Source of the DNA: Gammaproteobacteria bacterium
GTDB lineage: Bacteria; Pseudomonadota; Gammaproteobacteria; Steroidobacterales; Steroidobacteraceae
Reading direction: 5' to 3'
Length of the DNA stretch: 64,000 bases
Assembly (NCBI GenBank): GCA_027366635.1
Contig: DAHXNE010000090.1
Coordinates: forward strand, 1-64,000
Shown: positions 18,010 through 27,902 of the stretch, one piece after another
Position numbering within the stretch: position 1 is the stretch's first letter
Layout: each line of letters begins with the position of its first letter
Notes under the pieces: model-generated
Seen by the model: the letters and a program-made list of their open reading frames with translations, nothing else
What the model was told of the DNA's origin: nothing
The model's database searches: none
Made by a program: the position numbers and the translations under genes

Positions 18010-19023
18010 ATGAAGATCTTACTGACCGGCGCGGCTGGATTCATCGGCTTTCATACGGCGCGCAAATTGCTCGCGGCCGGACACGAGGTGGTCGGGCTCG
18101 ACAATCTCAACGACTACTATGACGTCAGTCTCAAGCAGGCGCGGCTCGAGATGCTCGGCCGGGAGCGCGGCTTCCGCTTCGTGCGGCTGGATCTGGCCGA
18201 CGAGCCGGCGATCGCCCGCCTGTTCACCGAGGAGCGCTTCGCGCGCGTCATTCACCTGGCGGCGCAGGCCGGGGTGCGCCACTCATTGAAGGATCCATTC
18301 AGCTATGTGCGCAGCAACATCACCGGCACTCTCACGGTGCTCGAGGGTTGCCGGCACAACGGCGTCGAGCATCTGGTATACGCCTCGACTAGCTCCGTTT
18401 ACGGCGCCAACACCGACATGCCGTTCTCGCCGCACCGTGTCGCCTCGCACCCGCTGTCGATTTATGCGGCCACCAAGCGGGCCGATGAGCTGATGGCACA
18501 CAGCTATGCGGCTCTGTTCGGGCTGCCCAGCACGGGGCTGCGCTTCTTCACCGTGTACGGACCCTGGGGCCGGCCGGACATGGCGCTGTTTCTGTTCGCG
18601 CGCAACATCCTCGAAGGCAAGCCCATCGACGTCTACAACAACGGCAATCACAAGCGCGATTTCACCTACGTCGAGGACATCGCCGAAGGCGTGGTACGCG
18701 CGTGCGAGCGCATCGCCCAACCCGATCCGGCCTGGAGCGGCGATGCGCCCGATCCGGCCACGAGTCGCGCGCCATATCGGCTCTATAACATCGGCAATCG
18801 CCGGCCTGTGGAGCTGCTGCGCTACATTGAGGTGCTCGAACAGTGTCTGGGGCGCAAGGCCCAGAAGCGCTTTCTGCCGCTGCAGCCGGGCGATGTGCCG
18901 GATACCTGTGCCGACGTCGAGGACCTGGTGCGTGACGTCGGCTATCGCCCGGCCACGCCGGTCGAGGAGGGCGTACGCCTCTTTGTCGATTGGTTCTGCG
19001 AGTACTACGGCTATCGCCGCTGA
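18010..19023 (+). CDS. NAD-dependent epimerase, probably UDP-glucuronate 4-epimerase
   Basis: A 337-residue extended short-chain dehydrogenase. It has the NAD loop [12 protein letters not shown] near residue 8, [17 protein letters not shown] characteristic of UDP-glucuronate 4-epimerases, Ser/Tyr/Lys catalysis in STSSVYG and YAATKRADE, and [14 protein letters not shown]. It interconverts UDP-glucuronate and UDP-galacturonate for surface polysaccharide. No other polysaccharide gene is adjacent. The ATG start agrees with the family N-terminus. Confidence 0.9.
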   Translation: MKILLTGAAGFIGFHTARKLLAAGHEVVGLDNLNDYYDVSLKQARLEMLGRERGFRFVRLDLADEPAIARLFTEERFARVIHLAAQAGVRHSLKDPFSYVRSNITGTLTVLEGCRHNGVEHLVYASTSSVYGANTDMPFSPHRVASHPLSIYAATKRADELMAHSYAALFGLPSTGLRFFTVYGPWGRPDMALFLFARNILEGKPIDVYNNGNHKRDFTYVEDIAEGVVRACERIAQPDPAWSGDAPDPATSRAPYRLYNIGNRRPVELLRYIEVLEQCLGRKAQKRFLPLQPGDVPDTCADVEDLVRDVGYRPATPVEEGVRLFVDWFCEYYGYRR

Positions 19024-19173
19024 GCATCGTCTTGCAGCGGCTTGACGACGGGGCGACTGTTAATCAGACTAATCAGACGTATTTTCGAGATCGCCTCGGA
19101 GGGGGACTGTGCAGCTGAATGACGCGCCGGCCGAACGCCGCCCTCGGTCCATGGTCGGCGCGCGGGGGCGGGC

Positions 19174-20082
19174 ATGTCTGCACGGGAGTTGAGCCTGTCG
19201 GTGCGGCACGAGTGCGCGGTGGGCGCCGAGCTTGGCGAAGGACCGGTTTGGGTCGCGCACGAGTCGGCACTGTGGTTCGTGGACATCAAGGGGCATCGGC
19301 TGCACCGTCTGCGGCAGCGCACCGGCGAGCTGCACAGCTGGCTCGCGCCGGGTCCGCCGGGCTTTCTGCTGCCGCGCGCGAATGGCGGGTTCGTCGTGGG
19401 CGTGAAGGGCGGACTGCATCACTTCGATCCGCACAGCGGCGAGTTTGCGCCCCTGGCCGAGGTCGAGCCGCATCGTCCGGACAACCGCTTGAACGACGGC
19501 TGTGTCAGCCCGGAAGGGGCGCTGTGGTTCGGCTCGATGCACGACCCTGAGACCGAGCCGAGCGGCGCGCTGTATCGGCTCGATGACGGCGGTGAGTGCG
19601 TGGCGTTGGATACGGGCTATGTCGTGACCAACGGACCGGCCTTCAGTCCCGACGGGCGAGTCTTCTATCACACCGACAGCGTCGCGCGCGCCGTGTACGC
19701 CTTCGACCGTCCGGAGCCGCACGTGCTGCTCAACAAGCGTGTTCTGCTGCGCATCGAGGCGGATGCGGGCTATCCGGACGGCACCGCCGTCGATTCCGAG
19801 GGCTGCCTGTGGATTGCGCTCTGGGCGGGCGGGTGCGTACGGCGCTACTGCCCCGAGGGACGGCTGCTGACAAGCGTCTCACTGCCCTGTTCCCAGGTCA
19901 CCAAGGTTGCTTTCGGGGGCGAGGATCTGCGCACCGCATACGTCACGACGGCCCGCCAGGGGCTTTCCGCGGCCGAGCGGGCCGCCCAGCCGCAGGCCGG
20001 TGACGTGTTCAGTTTCACCGCACCGGTCGCCGGAGTGCCGCAGCGGGCATTGTCGGTGCTCTGCGATGGCCAGACGCGATGA
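19174..20082 (+). CDS. SMP-30/gluconolactonase-type sugar lactonase
   Basis: A 302-residue six-bladed propeller hydrolase. Family motifs visible are LGEGPVWVAHESALWFVDI, RPDNRLNDGCVSPEGALWFG, VVTNGPAFSPDGRVFYHTD and YPDGTAVDSEGCLWIALW, with the metal-binding Glu, Asn and Asp of the regucalcin fold. It would open an aldonolactone to the aldonic acid. Its stop overlaps the start of a 2-keto-3-deoxygalactonate kinase gene, so a galactonolactone substrate is likely by context. Confidence 0.88.
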   Translation: MSARELSLSVRHECAVGAELGEGPVWVAHESALWFVDIKGHRLHRLRQRTGELHSWLAPGPPGFLLPRANGGFVVGVKGGLHHFDPHSGEFAPLAEVEPHRPDNRLNDGCVSPEGALWFGSMHDPETEPSGALYRLDDGGECVALDTGYVVTNGPAFSPDGRVFYHTDSVARAVYAFDRPEPHVLLNKRVLLRIEADAGYPDGTAVDSEGCLWIALWAGGCVRRYCPEGRLLTSVSLPCSQVTKVAFGGEDLRTAYVTTARQGLSAAERAAQPQAGDVFSFTAPVAGVPQRALSVLCDGQTR

Positions 20083-21017
20083 GCAGCGCCGGTGACCGTC
20101 CGGCCCGCACGCCGGCAAACGTAATGTGTGATTGGGGCGGCAGCCGGCTGCGTGCGTTTCTTGATGTCGACGGGCGTATCGCGGCGCGCGCCAGCGGGCC
20201 GGGCATCGCGCGGCTCGGCGAGCAGACTCCCGCCGACGTTCTGTGCCGCACGCTGGCGCCGTGGCGCACGAGCCATCACTTCGAGCGGATCATGCTGTCC
20301 GGGATGGCGGGCTCGCGCACCGGGCTGGCCGAGGTGCCCTACGTGCGCGCCCCGGCGGCACTTGCGCAGTGGCGGTCCGCGGCGCAGAGCCTGCGCTGCG
20401 GCGAGGATACCGTGGGGATTCTCCCTGGCATTCAGGCGCAGAATTTTCGCGATGTGCCGGACGTGATGCGCGGCGAGGAGGCCCAGATCTTCGGGGCTCT
20501 GCGGCTGCGGGCCCGGCTCGCCGAAGGTCGACGCATGATGGTACTGCCTGGCACGCACAGCAAATGGGTGGAGGTTCGCGACGGACGCATCGCCCGGCTG
20601 CAGACCTATTTCACCGGCGAGCTGTTCGAGCTGCTGTGCACGCGGTCGTCGCTGCTGCGGCTCGGTGGAACGTTCGAGGCCGATGAGGACGGGTTCGACG
20701 TCGGCGTACGCAACGCCGCCCGGTACGATCTGGCGGCCAATCTGTTCGAAGCGCGCAGCGCGCAGCTCATCGAGGGTCGCTCGGCCGGCTGGGCTCGCTC
20801 ATTTCTCTCCGGAGTGCTGATCGGCGCGGAGGTGCACAGCATGGGTGCGATGCCGAACGCTGCGCGCGGGGAGCTCACGCTGATCGGTGATCCGCAGCTG
20901 ACCGAGCGCTACCGACGTGCGCTGGGCGCATCCGGTATCGAAGCACAGTGTCTGGACGGCGATGATTGCGTGCTTGCCGGCCTGCGGGCAGCGGCAGAGG
21001 GGATGAGCAATGAGTGA
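20079..21017 (+). CDS. dgoK: 2-dehydro-3-deoxygalactonokinase
   Basis: A 312-residue kinase of the DgoK family. It opens with a phosphate-binding turn (MCDWGGSRLRAFL) and has MLSGMAGSRTGLAEVPY, GIQAQNFRDVPDVMRGEEAQIFG and LPGTHSKWVEVRDGRI. These are the family's signature segments. It phosphorylates 2-keto-3-deoxygalactonate at C6. It overlaps the lactonase gene by four bases and the aldolase gene by eight, showing one operon. Confidence 0.93.
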   Translation: MSSAGDRPARTPANVMCDWGGSRLRAFLDVDGRIAARASGPGIARLGEQTPADVLCRTLAPWRTSHHFERIMLSGMAGSRTGLAEVPYVRAPAALAQWRSAAQSLRCGEDTVGILPGIQAQNFRDVPDVMRGEEAQIFGALRLRARLAEGRRMMVLPGTHSKWVEVRDGRIARLQTYFTGELFELLCTRSSLLRLGGTFEADEDGFDVGVRNAARYDLAANLFEARSAQLIEGRSAGWARSFLSGVLIGAEVHSMGAMPNAARGELTLIGDPQLTERYRRALGASGIEAQCLDGDDCVLAGLRAAAEGMSNE

Positions 21018-21672
21018 GATGACGATAGACCCATTGATCGACGCGGACGTCCCACCGGTGATTGCGATTCTGCGGGGCGTGATGCCGGAGCAGGCGCGGG
21101 ACATCGGCCACGCGCTGCTTGAAGGCGGCATCCGCGTCATGGAGGTTCCGCTGAACTCGCCCCGGCCGCTGGCAAGCATCGAGAGGCTGTGCGGGGAGTT
21201 TGGCGCGCAGGCGCTGATCGGGGCTGGCACCGTCCTGTCGGTGTCGCAAGTCGACGATGTGGCGGCCGCCGGCGCGCGGCTGATTGTCTCGCCGCATACG
21301 GATCCGGCCGTAATCCGCCGGGCTGTGACGCTGGGACTGGAGTGCCTGCCGGGGTGCATGAGCCCCAGCGAGGCATTTGCGGCCCTGGCCGCCGGCGCGC
21401 GGCGGCTGAAACTCTTTCCGGCCGCGACTCTTGGCCCGGGCTATCTGCAGGCGCTGCGGGAGGTGCTGCCGCCCACGACCAGTGTCTGGGCGGTCGGGGG
21501 CACCGGTGCGCACGATCTTGCGCTCTGGCTGCGGGCTGGCGCGGCCGGCATCGGCGTGGGCGGCTCGCTGTACAAGGCGGGCGATCCAGCCGCGGTGGTC
21601 GAGGATCGCGCCCGAGCGCTGCAGGCCACCTGGCGCGGCCTGCAAGCCGCTGATCAGTCCGGAGGCGAGTGA
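21010..21672 (+). CDS. dgoA: 2-dehydro-3-deoxy-6-phosphogalactonate aldolase
   Basis: A 220-residue class I aldolase of the KDPG/KDPGal group. The Schiff-base Lys lies in RRLKLFPAATLGP and the general base Glu in MEVPLNSP. The LNSP variant is typical of DgoA, whereas Eda proteins usually read LRTP. It cleaves KDPGal to pyruvate and glyceraldehyde 3-phosphate. It completes the pathway begun by the two upstream genes. Confidence 0.9.
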   Translation: MSEMTIDPLIDADVPPVIAILRGVMPEQARDIGHALLEGGIRVMEVPLNSPRPLASIERLCGEFGAQALIGAGTVLSVSQVDDVAAAGARLIVSPHTDPAVIRRAVTLGLECLPGCMSPSEAFAALAAGARRLKLFPAATLGPGYLQALREVLPPTTSVWAVGGTGAHDLALWLRAGAAGIGVGGSLYKAGDPAAVVEDRARALQATWRGLQAADQSGGE

Positions 21673-21713
21673 GGCGCGCCGCTGCGCGCGCAAGCGACCG
21701 ACCGGATCGTCAC

Positions 21714-21734
21714 GGTACCGTACTGCACGGTACC
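21714..21734 (+). terminator. Weak hairpin after the dgo genes
   Basis: An 8-bp perfect stem, GGTACCGT (21714-21721) and ACGGTACC (21727-21734), with a 5-base loop. It lies downstream of dgoA and before the convergent porter gene. No T-run follows, so it is at best a pause or Rho-assisted site. Confidence 0.3.
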
Positions 21735-21892
21735 CCGTGCTGCGCATTCGTGTACGGCATCACGGTGGCGCGCAAGCGCGGCACTCGCGCCAGCACGGAG
21801 TTCCGCCGTCGCGTACCGGCGGCTCCCGCCTGGATCGCCGGGCTGGCGTCAATCGTGAGGGTCGGCTTCGCTGCCGCGCCGAGCTTGCGCCG

Positions 21893-23281
21893 TCATTGGC
21901 CCAGCGTCCTGAGCGGTTTGCCGGCCATCAAGTCCCGCTCGATGTGCTCGAGAGTGACGCCTTTTGTTTCTGGAATGAGCCCGAGGGTGATCAGGATGAA
22001 CAACACGTTCAAGCCGGCATAGAGCCAGAATGTGTTGGCATGTCCAAAATGAGTCAGAAGACTGAGGAACGTTGCGCCGACGACGAAATTGCCAACCCAA
22101 TTGGCCACCGTCGAGACGCCAATTCCGAAGTTGCGGCCCTGCAGGGGCTGCACTTCCGAGCAGAGGATCCAGATCAATGGGCCGGCGGACATCGCAAAGC
22201 CGACGATGAAGATGAGCAGCATCACGACGGTGAATAATTGCTCGGCATGAGACGTTATCCCCAGGTGCATCATCAGGCCGACCAGGCCAAGGCCGATCGC
22301 CATCACGCAAAAACCGATATACAGGATGGGCTTGCGGCCGAGGCGATCCACGAAGGCAATGGCAATGAACGTGGCCAGGACATTGGTCAGTCCAACAGCC
22401 GCCGTGAACCACATTTGCGCCGTCAGCGCGTAGCCCATATCTTGGAATATGTGCGGCGCGTAATACATGACGACATTCATGCCGGTCAACTGCTGGACAA
22501 ATTGCAGCAGGACGCCCAGCCCAACCGAGCGCCGGAAATTGCGATTATTTACAAACATCGTCAGGCCGCGCTGCGGTATTTTCAGCTGCGCTTCGATTTC
22601 GGAAATTTCGGCGGCAACCGCGCCCGGGTCCGCCCGCAACCGATGTAGCACCTCGACGGCCGCGCTCTTGCGGCCCTTCATCATGAGCCAACGAGGACTC
22701 TCCGGCAAAGCTAAAACGCCAACCAGGAAGAAAAATCCGGGTATGGCAATAATTCCGAGCATCCAATGCCAGTTGCCGCTGTAGCTGAACGCGGTGTCCG
22801 AGAGAAATGCAAGCAAGATTCCAATCGTAATCATCAGCTGATATGAGGCAACGATTGCGCCGCGATTACGCTCAGGAGACACCTCGGCTAGATACATTGG
22901 CGCTGTGAAAGTCAGCACCCCGATGGCGAGACCGAGAACGAGACGCCAGGCGAGAAGCCCATCGACGGATCCGGCCAGGCCGCACATCACCGAGGCTAAT
23001 ACGAATATCCCCGCGCCGAGCACCAGGGATCGTTTGCGGCCCAGCCTCGAGGACATGAAGCTGGCGAGCGCGGCGCCGAGCGCGGCGCCAATCATCATCC
23101 AACTTACGATGTCTTCGAGAATACGATCGGAGATTTTGAAATCGTCTTGGATGAAGTGCTGCGCGCCGGATATGACTCCGATGTCCAGACCAAACATCAG
23201 GCCGGCAAGCGCGCCAAGAGCGCCGACGAAAAGTACATAAGTTCTGGCGTGTATGGCGCTGCGTTCTGTCGTCGCGTTCAT
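21893..23281 (-). CDS. Sugar porter family MFS transporter
   Basis: A 462-residue twelve-helix symporter of the XylE/GalP/AraE type. It has ALAGLMFGLDIGVISGAQ in helix 1, SRLGRKRSLVLGA, the PESPRWLMMKGR loop, DRLGRKPILYIG and the C-terminal PETKGVTLEHIE. It would import a hexose or pentose with protons. It faces the dgo genes tail to tail within the sugar cluster, so galactose or a related sugar is the likely cargo. Confidence 0.93.
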   Translation of the reverse strand: MNATTERSAIHARTYVLFVGALGALAGLMFGLDIGVISGAQHFIQDDFKISDRILEDIVSWMMIGAALGAALASFMSSRLGRKRSLVLGAGIFVLASVMCGLAGSVDGLLAWRLVLGLAIGVLTFTAPMYLAEVSPERNRGAIVASYQLMITIGILLAFLSDTAFSYSGNWHWMLGIIAIPGFFFLVGVLALPESPRWLMMKGRKSAAVEVLHRLRADPGAVAAEISEIEAQLKIPQRGLTMFVNNRNFRRSVGLGVLLQFVQQLTGMNVVMYYAPHIFQDMGYALTAQMWFTAAVGLTNVLATFIAIAFVDRLGRKPILYIGFCVMAIGLGLVGLMMHLGITSHAEQLFTVVMLLIFIVGFAMSAGPLIWILCSEVQPLQGRNFGIGVSTVANWVGNFVVGATFLSLLTHFGHANTFWLYAGLNVLFILITLGLIPETKGVTLEHIERDLMAGKPLRTLGQ

Positions 23282-24052
23282 GAATAGCCTGCGGATAGTT
23301 GAATGGCGCGTGCGGTAGTGGTCGGGGTGCTGTTGCGCGCCTGCAAAGCGGTCAAGACCAAGCGCAACGTATCAGTGGCTTGCATCCTGCGCCGATTGGC
23401 AAGTCTCCACCCGATGGCGCCGTCGTCTCTAAGGAAGCGAATGCCGATTCGGCCGGCCGCCCGCCAGTTGCGGCTGCGCGCGTCCTGGACCGTGGCCGGC
23501 GCCGCGACGAACACCTGCGGCCGCAGCTGACCTGAGTTCCCCGGCATCCGAGCATTTCATCGTGATGGGATGCATCCCCGCCCAAGTATGTTTACTATGA
23601 TAGTATTTATAGTACAGCAGTGCCGATCTGGCAAGCACCGGCGGGTGCTGCCGGCGCCTGCCACAACGGTAGTGGATCGTGACCGAACGCCACAGCGTAG
23701 CGGGATTGGATTCGATGGTACAGCACCTTCAGCCGGATAACGGCGGCACGGCGTGCGGTCCGGAACAATCTCGATTGATCCATTCGCCAAGCAAGGTGTT
23801 GGGCCGCAGGCTGGCCTTCGCCAGTTATGCGGCGCGCGCTTTTGGCGCGCTGGAGTATTCGGCCCGAGGCAACCAGCCGGGCCTGGCCGGTCCCGCTGCG
23901 GGGCTGGCGCTCACGACCGAGCGCGCGATCTGCGCTCGATTGTGCGGCGGGGCGGGTCTCGAGGTTCGGTGGAAACCGCGCAAGCTGCGGGTCAATGGCC
24001 GACCGACTCCGGGGTACCGCAAGATGAGCAACCACCAGAGGCGAGGGCGGCG
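23282..24052. other. 771-base region between porter and glycosidase genes
   Basis: No frame here resembles a known protein; frames of up to 125 codons are present but have no family features. It contains an A/T-rich palindrome (listed separately), which stands out from the GC-rich surroundings and suits a regulatory role for the two divergent genes. Confidence 0.4.
23593..23605. promoter_or_regulatory. 13-base A/T-rich palindrome, candidate operator
   Basis: TACTATGATAGTA is a perfect palindrome about a central base. Related TAGTA units follow at once (ATAGTA, then TAGTAC up to 23615). It sits between the divergent sugar porter and glycosidase genes. A transcription-factor site is likely by position only. 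It does not match the A/T-rich segment near the FadR-type regulator at 27.8 kb. Confidence 0.35.
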
Positions 24053-25690
24053 ATGATACTTGCAGCGAGCCAGATGCGTGTCCGACGGTTCGGTCGGCAA
24101 TTGCTGTTGCTGGGCATGCTGGGCATGACTGCGCTCGGGTCGGCGTGGGCCGCAAGCGCGGTGCCGTTGCCACGGATTATCTCGAGTCATGGCCGCTACG
24201 AGCTCAGAGTCGACGGCAAGCCGTATGTCATTCTCGGCGCGCAGGTGAATAACTCGAGCAACTACTCGGCAATGTTGCCCGAGGTATGGCCTGCCATCAT
24301 GGACGTCGATGCCAATACGATCGTGATGCCGATCGCGTGGCAACAGATTGAGCCGAATCCGGGGCAATTCAATTTCTCGTTTCTCGATCGGTTCTTGAGG
24401 CAAGCGCGACAGCATCATGTTCACGCGATTCTGCTGTGGTTCGCCACCTGGAAGAACGGCAATCCGAACTATTGCCCGGCGTGGGTCAAGCTCGACAACA
24501 GCCGCTTCCCTCGGGTGGTCAATCGCAACGGCCAGCTGGTCAATTCGCTCTCGCCGCTGGCGAGCACGACCCTTGATGCCGATCGCACGGCTTTCGTGGC
24601 TCTGATGAAGCATCTGAAGGCGGTCGATCCCGAGCACACCGTGATCATGGTTCAGGTCGAGAACGAGACCGGTACCTACGGTTCCAAGCGCGACTATTCG
24701 GCGGCTGCGGATCGATTATTCAACGGCCCCGTGCCCCACCGTCTCGTGCGGGCGCTCGGGCTGCGGCCCGGAACCTGGCGACAGGTATTCGGCAGCCACG
24801 CCGCCGATCTGTTTCATGCCTGGAACATCGCCCGTTTCGTGAACCAGGTTGCCGCGGCCGGCAAGGCGGTCTATCCGCTGCCGATGTACGTCAATGCCGC
24901 ATTGCGCAATCCGTTTCATCACAATCCACCACTGCCATACGAGTACGGCGGCCCGACCTACAATGCGATTCGGGTGTGGAAAGTCGCGGCGCCGGACATC
25001 AATATCATCGGGCCGGATATCTACATGCGAAGCTCGCGGCTCTACTTCAAGGTTCTTCAGCAATATCACCGTGCCGATAACCCGATGTTTGTCAGCGAAA
25101 CCGGCAACGCCCCGGTTTACGCGCGCTACCTGTTCGCTACGCTCGGGCATCAGGGCATTGGGTTTTCACCATTCGGAATAGACTACACCGGCTATTCCAA
25201 TTTTCCGCTCGGCGCCCGCCGGATCGATCGGCGCACATTCGCCCCTTTGTCGCTGGAATATCACTTGCTACGGCCGATGGATTCACTGTTGGCGCGCTTG
25301 AGTTTCGCCGGCCGTGTGTACGGTGTATCGGAGCCCGACGACCGGCACTCGCAAACCATTCGGCTGGGACGCTGGGAGGCGACGATTTCTTACGATATGC
25401 CCATGTTTGGCGACAGCCCGTACAAGCGGCCGCAACCGCTCGATGGCGGCGCGATCATCGCCCGACTCGGGCCGAATGAGTTTCTGGTGACCGGGGTGCA
25501 TGCGCGTGTGTCGTTCTCGTTGGTCCACCGGCATTCGAATGAATTCGTGATTTTCAACCGTGTCGTGCAGGGGACTTATCGGCATGGGGTGTGGAGGTTT
25601 ATGCGCGTCTGGAATGGAGATCAGACCGATTGGGGCCTGAATTTCGCCGCGCGGCCGCAGGTCCTGCACGTGCGTTTGGCGACCTACTGA
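24053..25690 (+). CDS. Exported GH35-like beta-galactosidase with DUF5597 C-terminus
   Basis: About 545 residues from ATG 24053, with a signal peptide (QLLLLGMLGMTALGSAWAA). The catalytic barrel resembles family GH35/GH42 beta-galactosidases. GQFNFSFLDRFLRQAR, VQVENETGTYG (acid/base Glu of the ENE type) and PMFVSETGNAP (nucleophile Glu) are visible. The final 140 residues match the DUF5597 type found on such enzymes. It would release galactose from polymers in the periplasm or outside the cell, feeding the neighbouring pathway. Preceded by a GCGAGGGCGGCG ribosome binding stretch. Confidence 0.85.
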   Translation: MILAASQMRVRRFGRQLLLLGMLGMTALGSAWAASAVPLPRIISSHGRYELRVDGKPYVILGAQVNNSSNYSAMLPEVWPAIMDVDANTIVMPIAWQQIEPNPGQFNFSFLDRFLRQARQHHVHAILLWFATWKNGNPNYCPAWVKLDNSRFPRVVNRNGQLVNSLSPLASTTLDADRTAFVALMKHLKAVDPEHTVIMVQVENETGTYGSKRDYSAAADRLFNGPVPHRLVRALGLRPGTWRQVFGSHAADLFHAWNIARFVNQVAAAGKAVYPLPMYVNAALRNPFHHNPPLPYEYGGPTYNAIRVWKVAAPDINIIGPDIYMRSSRLYFKVLQQYHRADNPMFVSETGNAPVYARYLFATLGHQGIGFSPFGIDYTGYSNFPLGARRIDRRTFAPLSLEYHLLRPMDSLLARLSFAGRVYGVSEPDDRHSQTIRLGRWEATISYDMPMFGDSPYKRPQPLDGGAIIARLGPNEFLVTGVHARVSFSLVHRHSNEFVIFNRVVQGTYRHGVWRFMRVWNGDQTDWGLNFAARPQVLHVRLATY

Positions 25691-25931
25691 CCGTTTTCGG
25701 CAATGGTTGAGTTCACGTTCGCTGCAGCGATGCTGCTGGCGGCCGCGTGGACAGGCCCGGGTCCACGCGGCCGCCTCAGAACGACAGCTCCCGGAATCGT
25801 CGTTACAGCATCTTCGGGCAGGTCGGCAGCGCGGGCCGGCACAGGACCGCCGTGAGCGGATGCCTCGGCCAGCGCGTCTGCCGAGCGCCGGAAGTAACTG
25901 CGTGCCGGCGGCGCGAACGCCGGCGTGAGGC

Positions 25932-27743
25932 TCAGTGATTGTCGCGCGGCACGCCGAAGCGCGCCTCGACCCGCTGATATTGTTCCGCGCCGTTTAAAAT
26001 CATGCCCGCATCGAGCTGCCCGACCATGGCGCGCTGGATCTGCTGCCACGGCGTCTGCGACGGCGGGGAGTGGTAGCCGCCCGCGGCCTCGAGGGACGCG
26101 CGCCGAGTGGCCAACTCGCGCTCATCGAGCAGTACGTTGACTTCGCGCTTGCGCAGGTCGACGCGGATCCGGTCGCCGTTCTTCAGCAGCGCGAGCCCGC
26201 CCCCGGCGGCCGCCTCCGGTGAGGCGTTGAGGATCGAGGGGGAGCCGGAGGTGCCCGACTGGCGGCCGTCGCCGATGCACGGCAGCACGGTGACGCCTTG
26301 TTTGATCAGGTAATTTGGCGGCCGCATGTTGACGACTTCGGCAGAGCCGGGGTAGCCGATGGGTCCGGTGCCGCGCATGACCAGCACGGTGTGTGCATCG
26401 ATGCCGAGGGTCGGATCGTCGATGTGCGCGTGATAGTCCTCCGGACCGTCGAACACAACCACCGGCCCCTCGAAGGCATCCCGATCGGCTGGGTTGCGCA
26501 GGTGGCGGGCGCGAAATTCCTCGGAAATCACGCTGGTCTTCATGATTGCCGAGTCGAACAGGTTGCCGCGCAGCACGAGAAAGCCGGCGTTCGTCTGCAG
26601 CGGTTGCTCGATCGGACGGATGACCTCGCTGTCGGCGATGGCGTGGCCACGACAGTTCTCCCCGAGCGTGCGGCCGTTGACGGTGATGGCCTGCTCGCGG
26701 ATCAGGCCGCGTTGCATCAGCTGGTTGACCACGGCCGGAACGCCGCCGGCGCGGTGGAAGTCCTCGGCCAGATAGTCCCCGGCCGGCTGCAGGTTCACCA
26801 GTAGCGGCACCTCGTAGCCATAGGTTTGCCAGTCTTCCAGGCTTAGTTCGACACCCATGTGCCGGGCGATCGCCACGAGGTGAATCGGCGCATTGGTCGA
26901 CCCGCCGATGGCCGAGGCGACCACGATGGCGTTGAGAAACGCTTCGCGGGTCATGACGGCCGACGGCCGTAGATTCTCGTGCACCATCGCCACGATGCGC
27001 GTACCGGTCTGGTAGGCGATCTGCGCCCGCTCGCGATGCGGCGCCGGAATATTTCCCGCCCCCGGCAGCTGCATGCCAAGCGCCTCGGCGATGGAGTTCA
27101 TCGTGCTCGCCGTGCCCATGGTGTTGCAGTAGCCGGTCGAGGGCGTGGAGGCCGCGACCCGCTGCATGAACCCCGCATAATCGATTTTCCCGGCCGCGAG
27201 CAGCTGGCGGGACTCCCACACGATGGTTCCGGAGCCGACCCGCCTGCCCTCGAACCAGCCGTTGGTCATCGGACCGACCGAGAGCGCGATGGCGGGAATA
27301 TCCATGGTGGCGGCGGCCATCAGGCACGCCGGGGTCGTCTTGTCGCAGCCGATGGTCAGCACAACCCCGTCGATCGGGTAGCCGTGTAGCACCTCGACCA
27401 GCCCGAGGTAGGCGAGGTTGCGGTCGAGCGCGGCGGTCGGCCGGCGGCTCGTTTCCTGGATGGGATGCACGGGAAACTCGATAGGCACACCGCCGGCGGC
27501 GCGAATGCCCGCGGCCACGCGCTCGGCGAGCACCAAGTGGTGGCGGTTGCAGGGCGAGAGGTCCGAGCCGGTCTGGGCGATACCGATGATCGGCTTGCCG
27601 GTTTGCAACTCCTCGAGCGTCAGGCCGTAATTGAGATAGCGCTCGAGGTGCAAGGCGGTCATGCCCGGGTCGGTCGGATCGTCGAACCAGGCGCGTGAGC
27701 GCAGCTTCGGTCCGGTGGCTTGTTTGCGGTCTGCTGCGCTCAT
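25932..27743 (-). CDS. IlvD/EDD-family aldonic-acid dehydratase
   Basis: A 603-residue iron-sulfur dehydratase of the sugar-acid branch, not the valine-pathway branch. It carries [26 protein letters not shown] and [13 protein letters not shown] (the three cluster cysteines), then [24 protein letters not shown] and the C-terminal [18 protein letters not shown]. Related enzymes act on L-arabinonate, D-xylonate, D-fuconate or D-galactonate. With KDGal kinase and KDPGal aldolase next door, galactonate is the most likely substrate. The ATG at 27743 fits the family N-terminus; the frame continues upstream without support. Confidence 0.9.
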   Translation of the reverse strand: MSAADRKQATGPKLRSRAWFDDPTDPGMTALHLERYLNYGLTLEELQTGKPIIGIAQTGSDLSPCNRHHLVLAERVAAGIRAAGGVPIEFPVHPIQETSRRPTAALDRNLAYLGLVEVLHGYPIDGVVLTIGCDKTTPACLMAAATMDIPAIALSVGPMTNGWFEGRRVGSGTIVWESRQLLAAGKIDYAGFMQRVAASTPSTGYCNTMGTASTMNSIAEALGMQLPGAGNIPAPHRERAQIAYQTGTRIVAMVHENLRPSAVMTREAFLNAIVVASAIGGSTNAPIHLVAIARHMGVELSLEDWQTYGYEVPLLVNLQPAGDYLAEDFHRAGGVPAVVNQLMQRGLIREQAITVNGRTLGENCRGHAIADSEVIRPIEQPLQTNAGFLVLRGNLFDSAIMKTSVISEEFRARHLRNPADRDAFEGPVVVFDGPEDYHAHIDDPTLGIDAHTVLVMRGTGPIGYPGSAEVVNMRPPNYLIKQGVTVLPCIGDGRQSGTSGSPSILNASPEAAAGGGLALLKNGDRIRVDLRKREVNVLLDERELATRRASLEAAGGYHSPPSQTPWQQIQRAMVGQLDAGMILNGAEQYQRVEARFGVPRDNH

Positions 27744-27779
27744 GATGGCCTGCCCAATCTGGATGCTTTGAAAGCAATA

Positions 27780-27807
27780 ATCATATAATATATGCGCAGT
27801 CGTGCAA
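27780..27807 (-). promoter_or_regulatory. Candidate promoter of the dehydratase gene
   Basis: Read on the minus strand: TTGCAC (27807-27802), a 16-base spacer, then TATGAT (27785-27780). The -10 box is strong and the -35 box weak. The local A/T richness next to the divergent FadR-type regulator suggests repressor control. Confidence 0.45.
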
Positions 27808-27902
27808 ACTCGGCCTGCCGGGGCAGGCTGCGAATGGGCGGCCGAGCTGCAGATATAATCGACACATAATCGGACATCGGCGAGCCGAACGAGGCATTGT
27901 TT

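Noticed and set aside
23679-24056. 125-codon frame before the galactosidase
   Set aside because: No recognised domain, and its residues look like random GC-rich sequence; treated as intergenic.
26122-27777. 551-codon minus-strand frame overlapping the dehydratase in another frame
   Set aside because: Frame shadow of the IlvD/EDD gene; arginine-rich with no domain.
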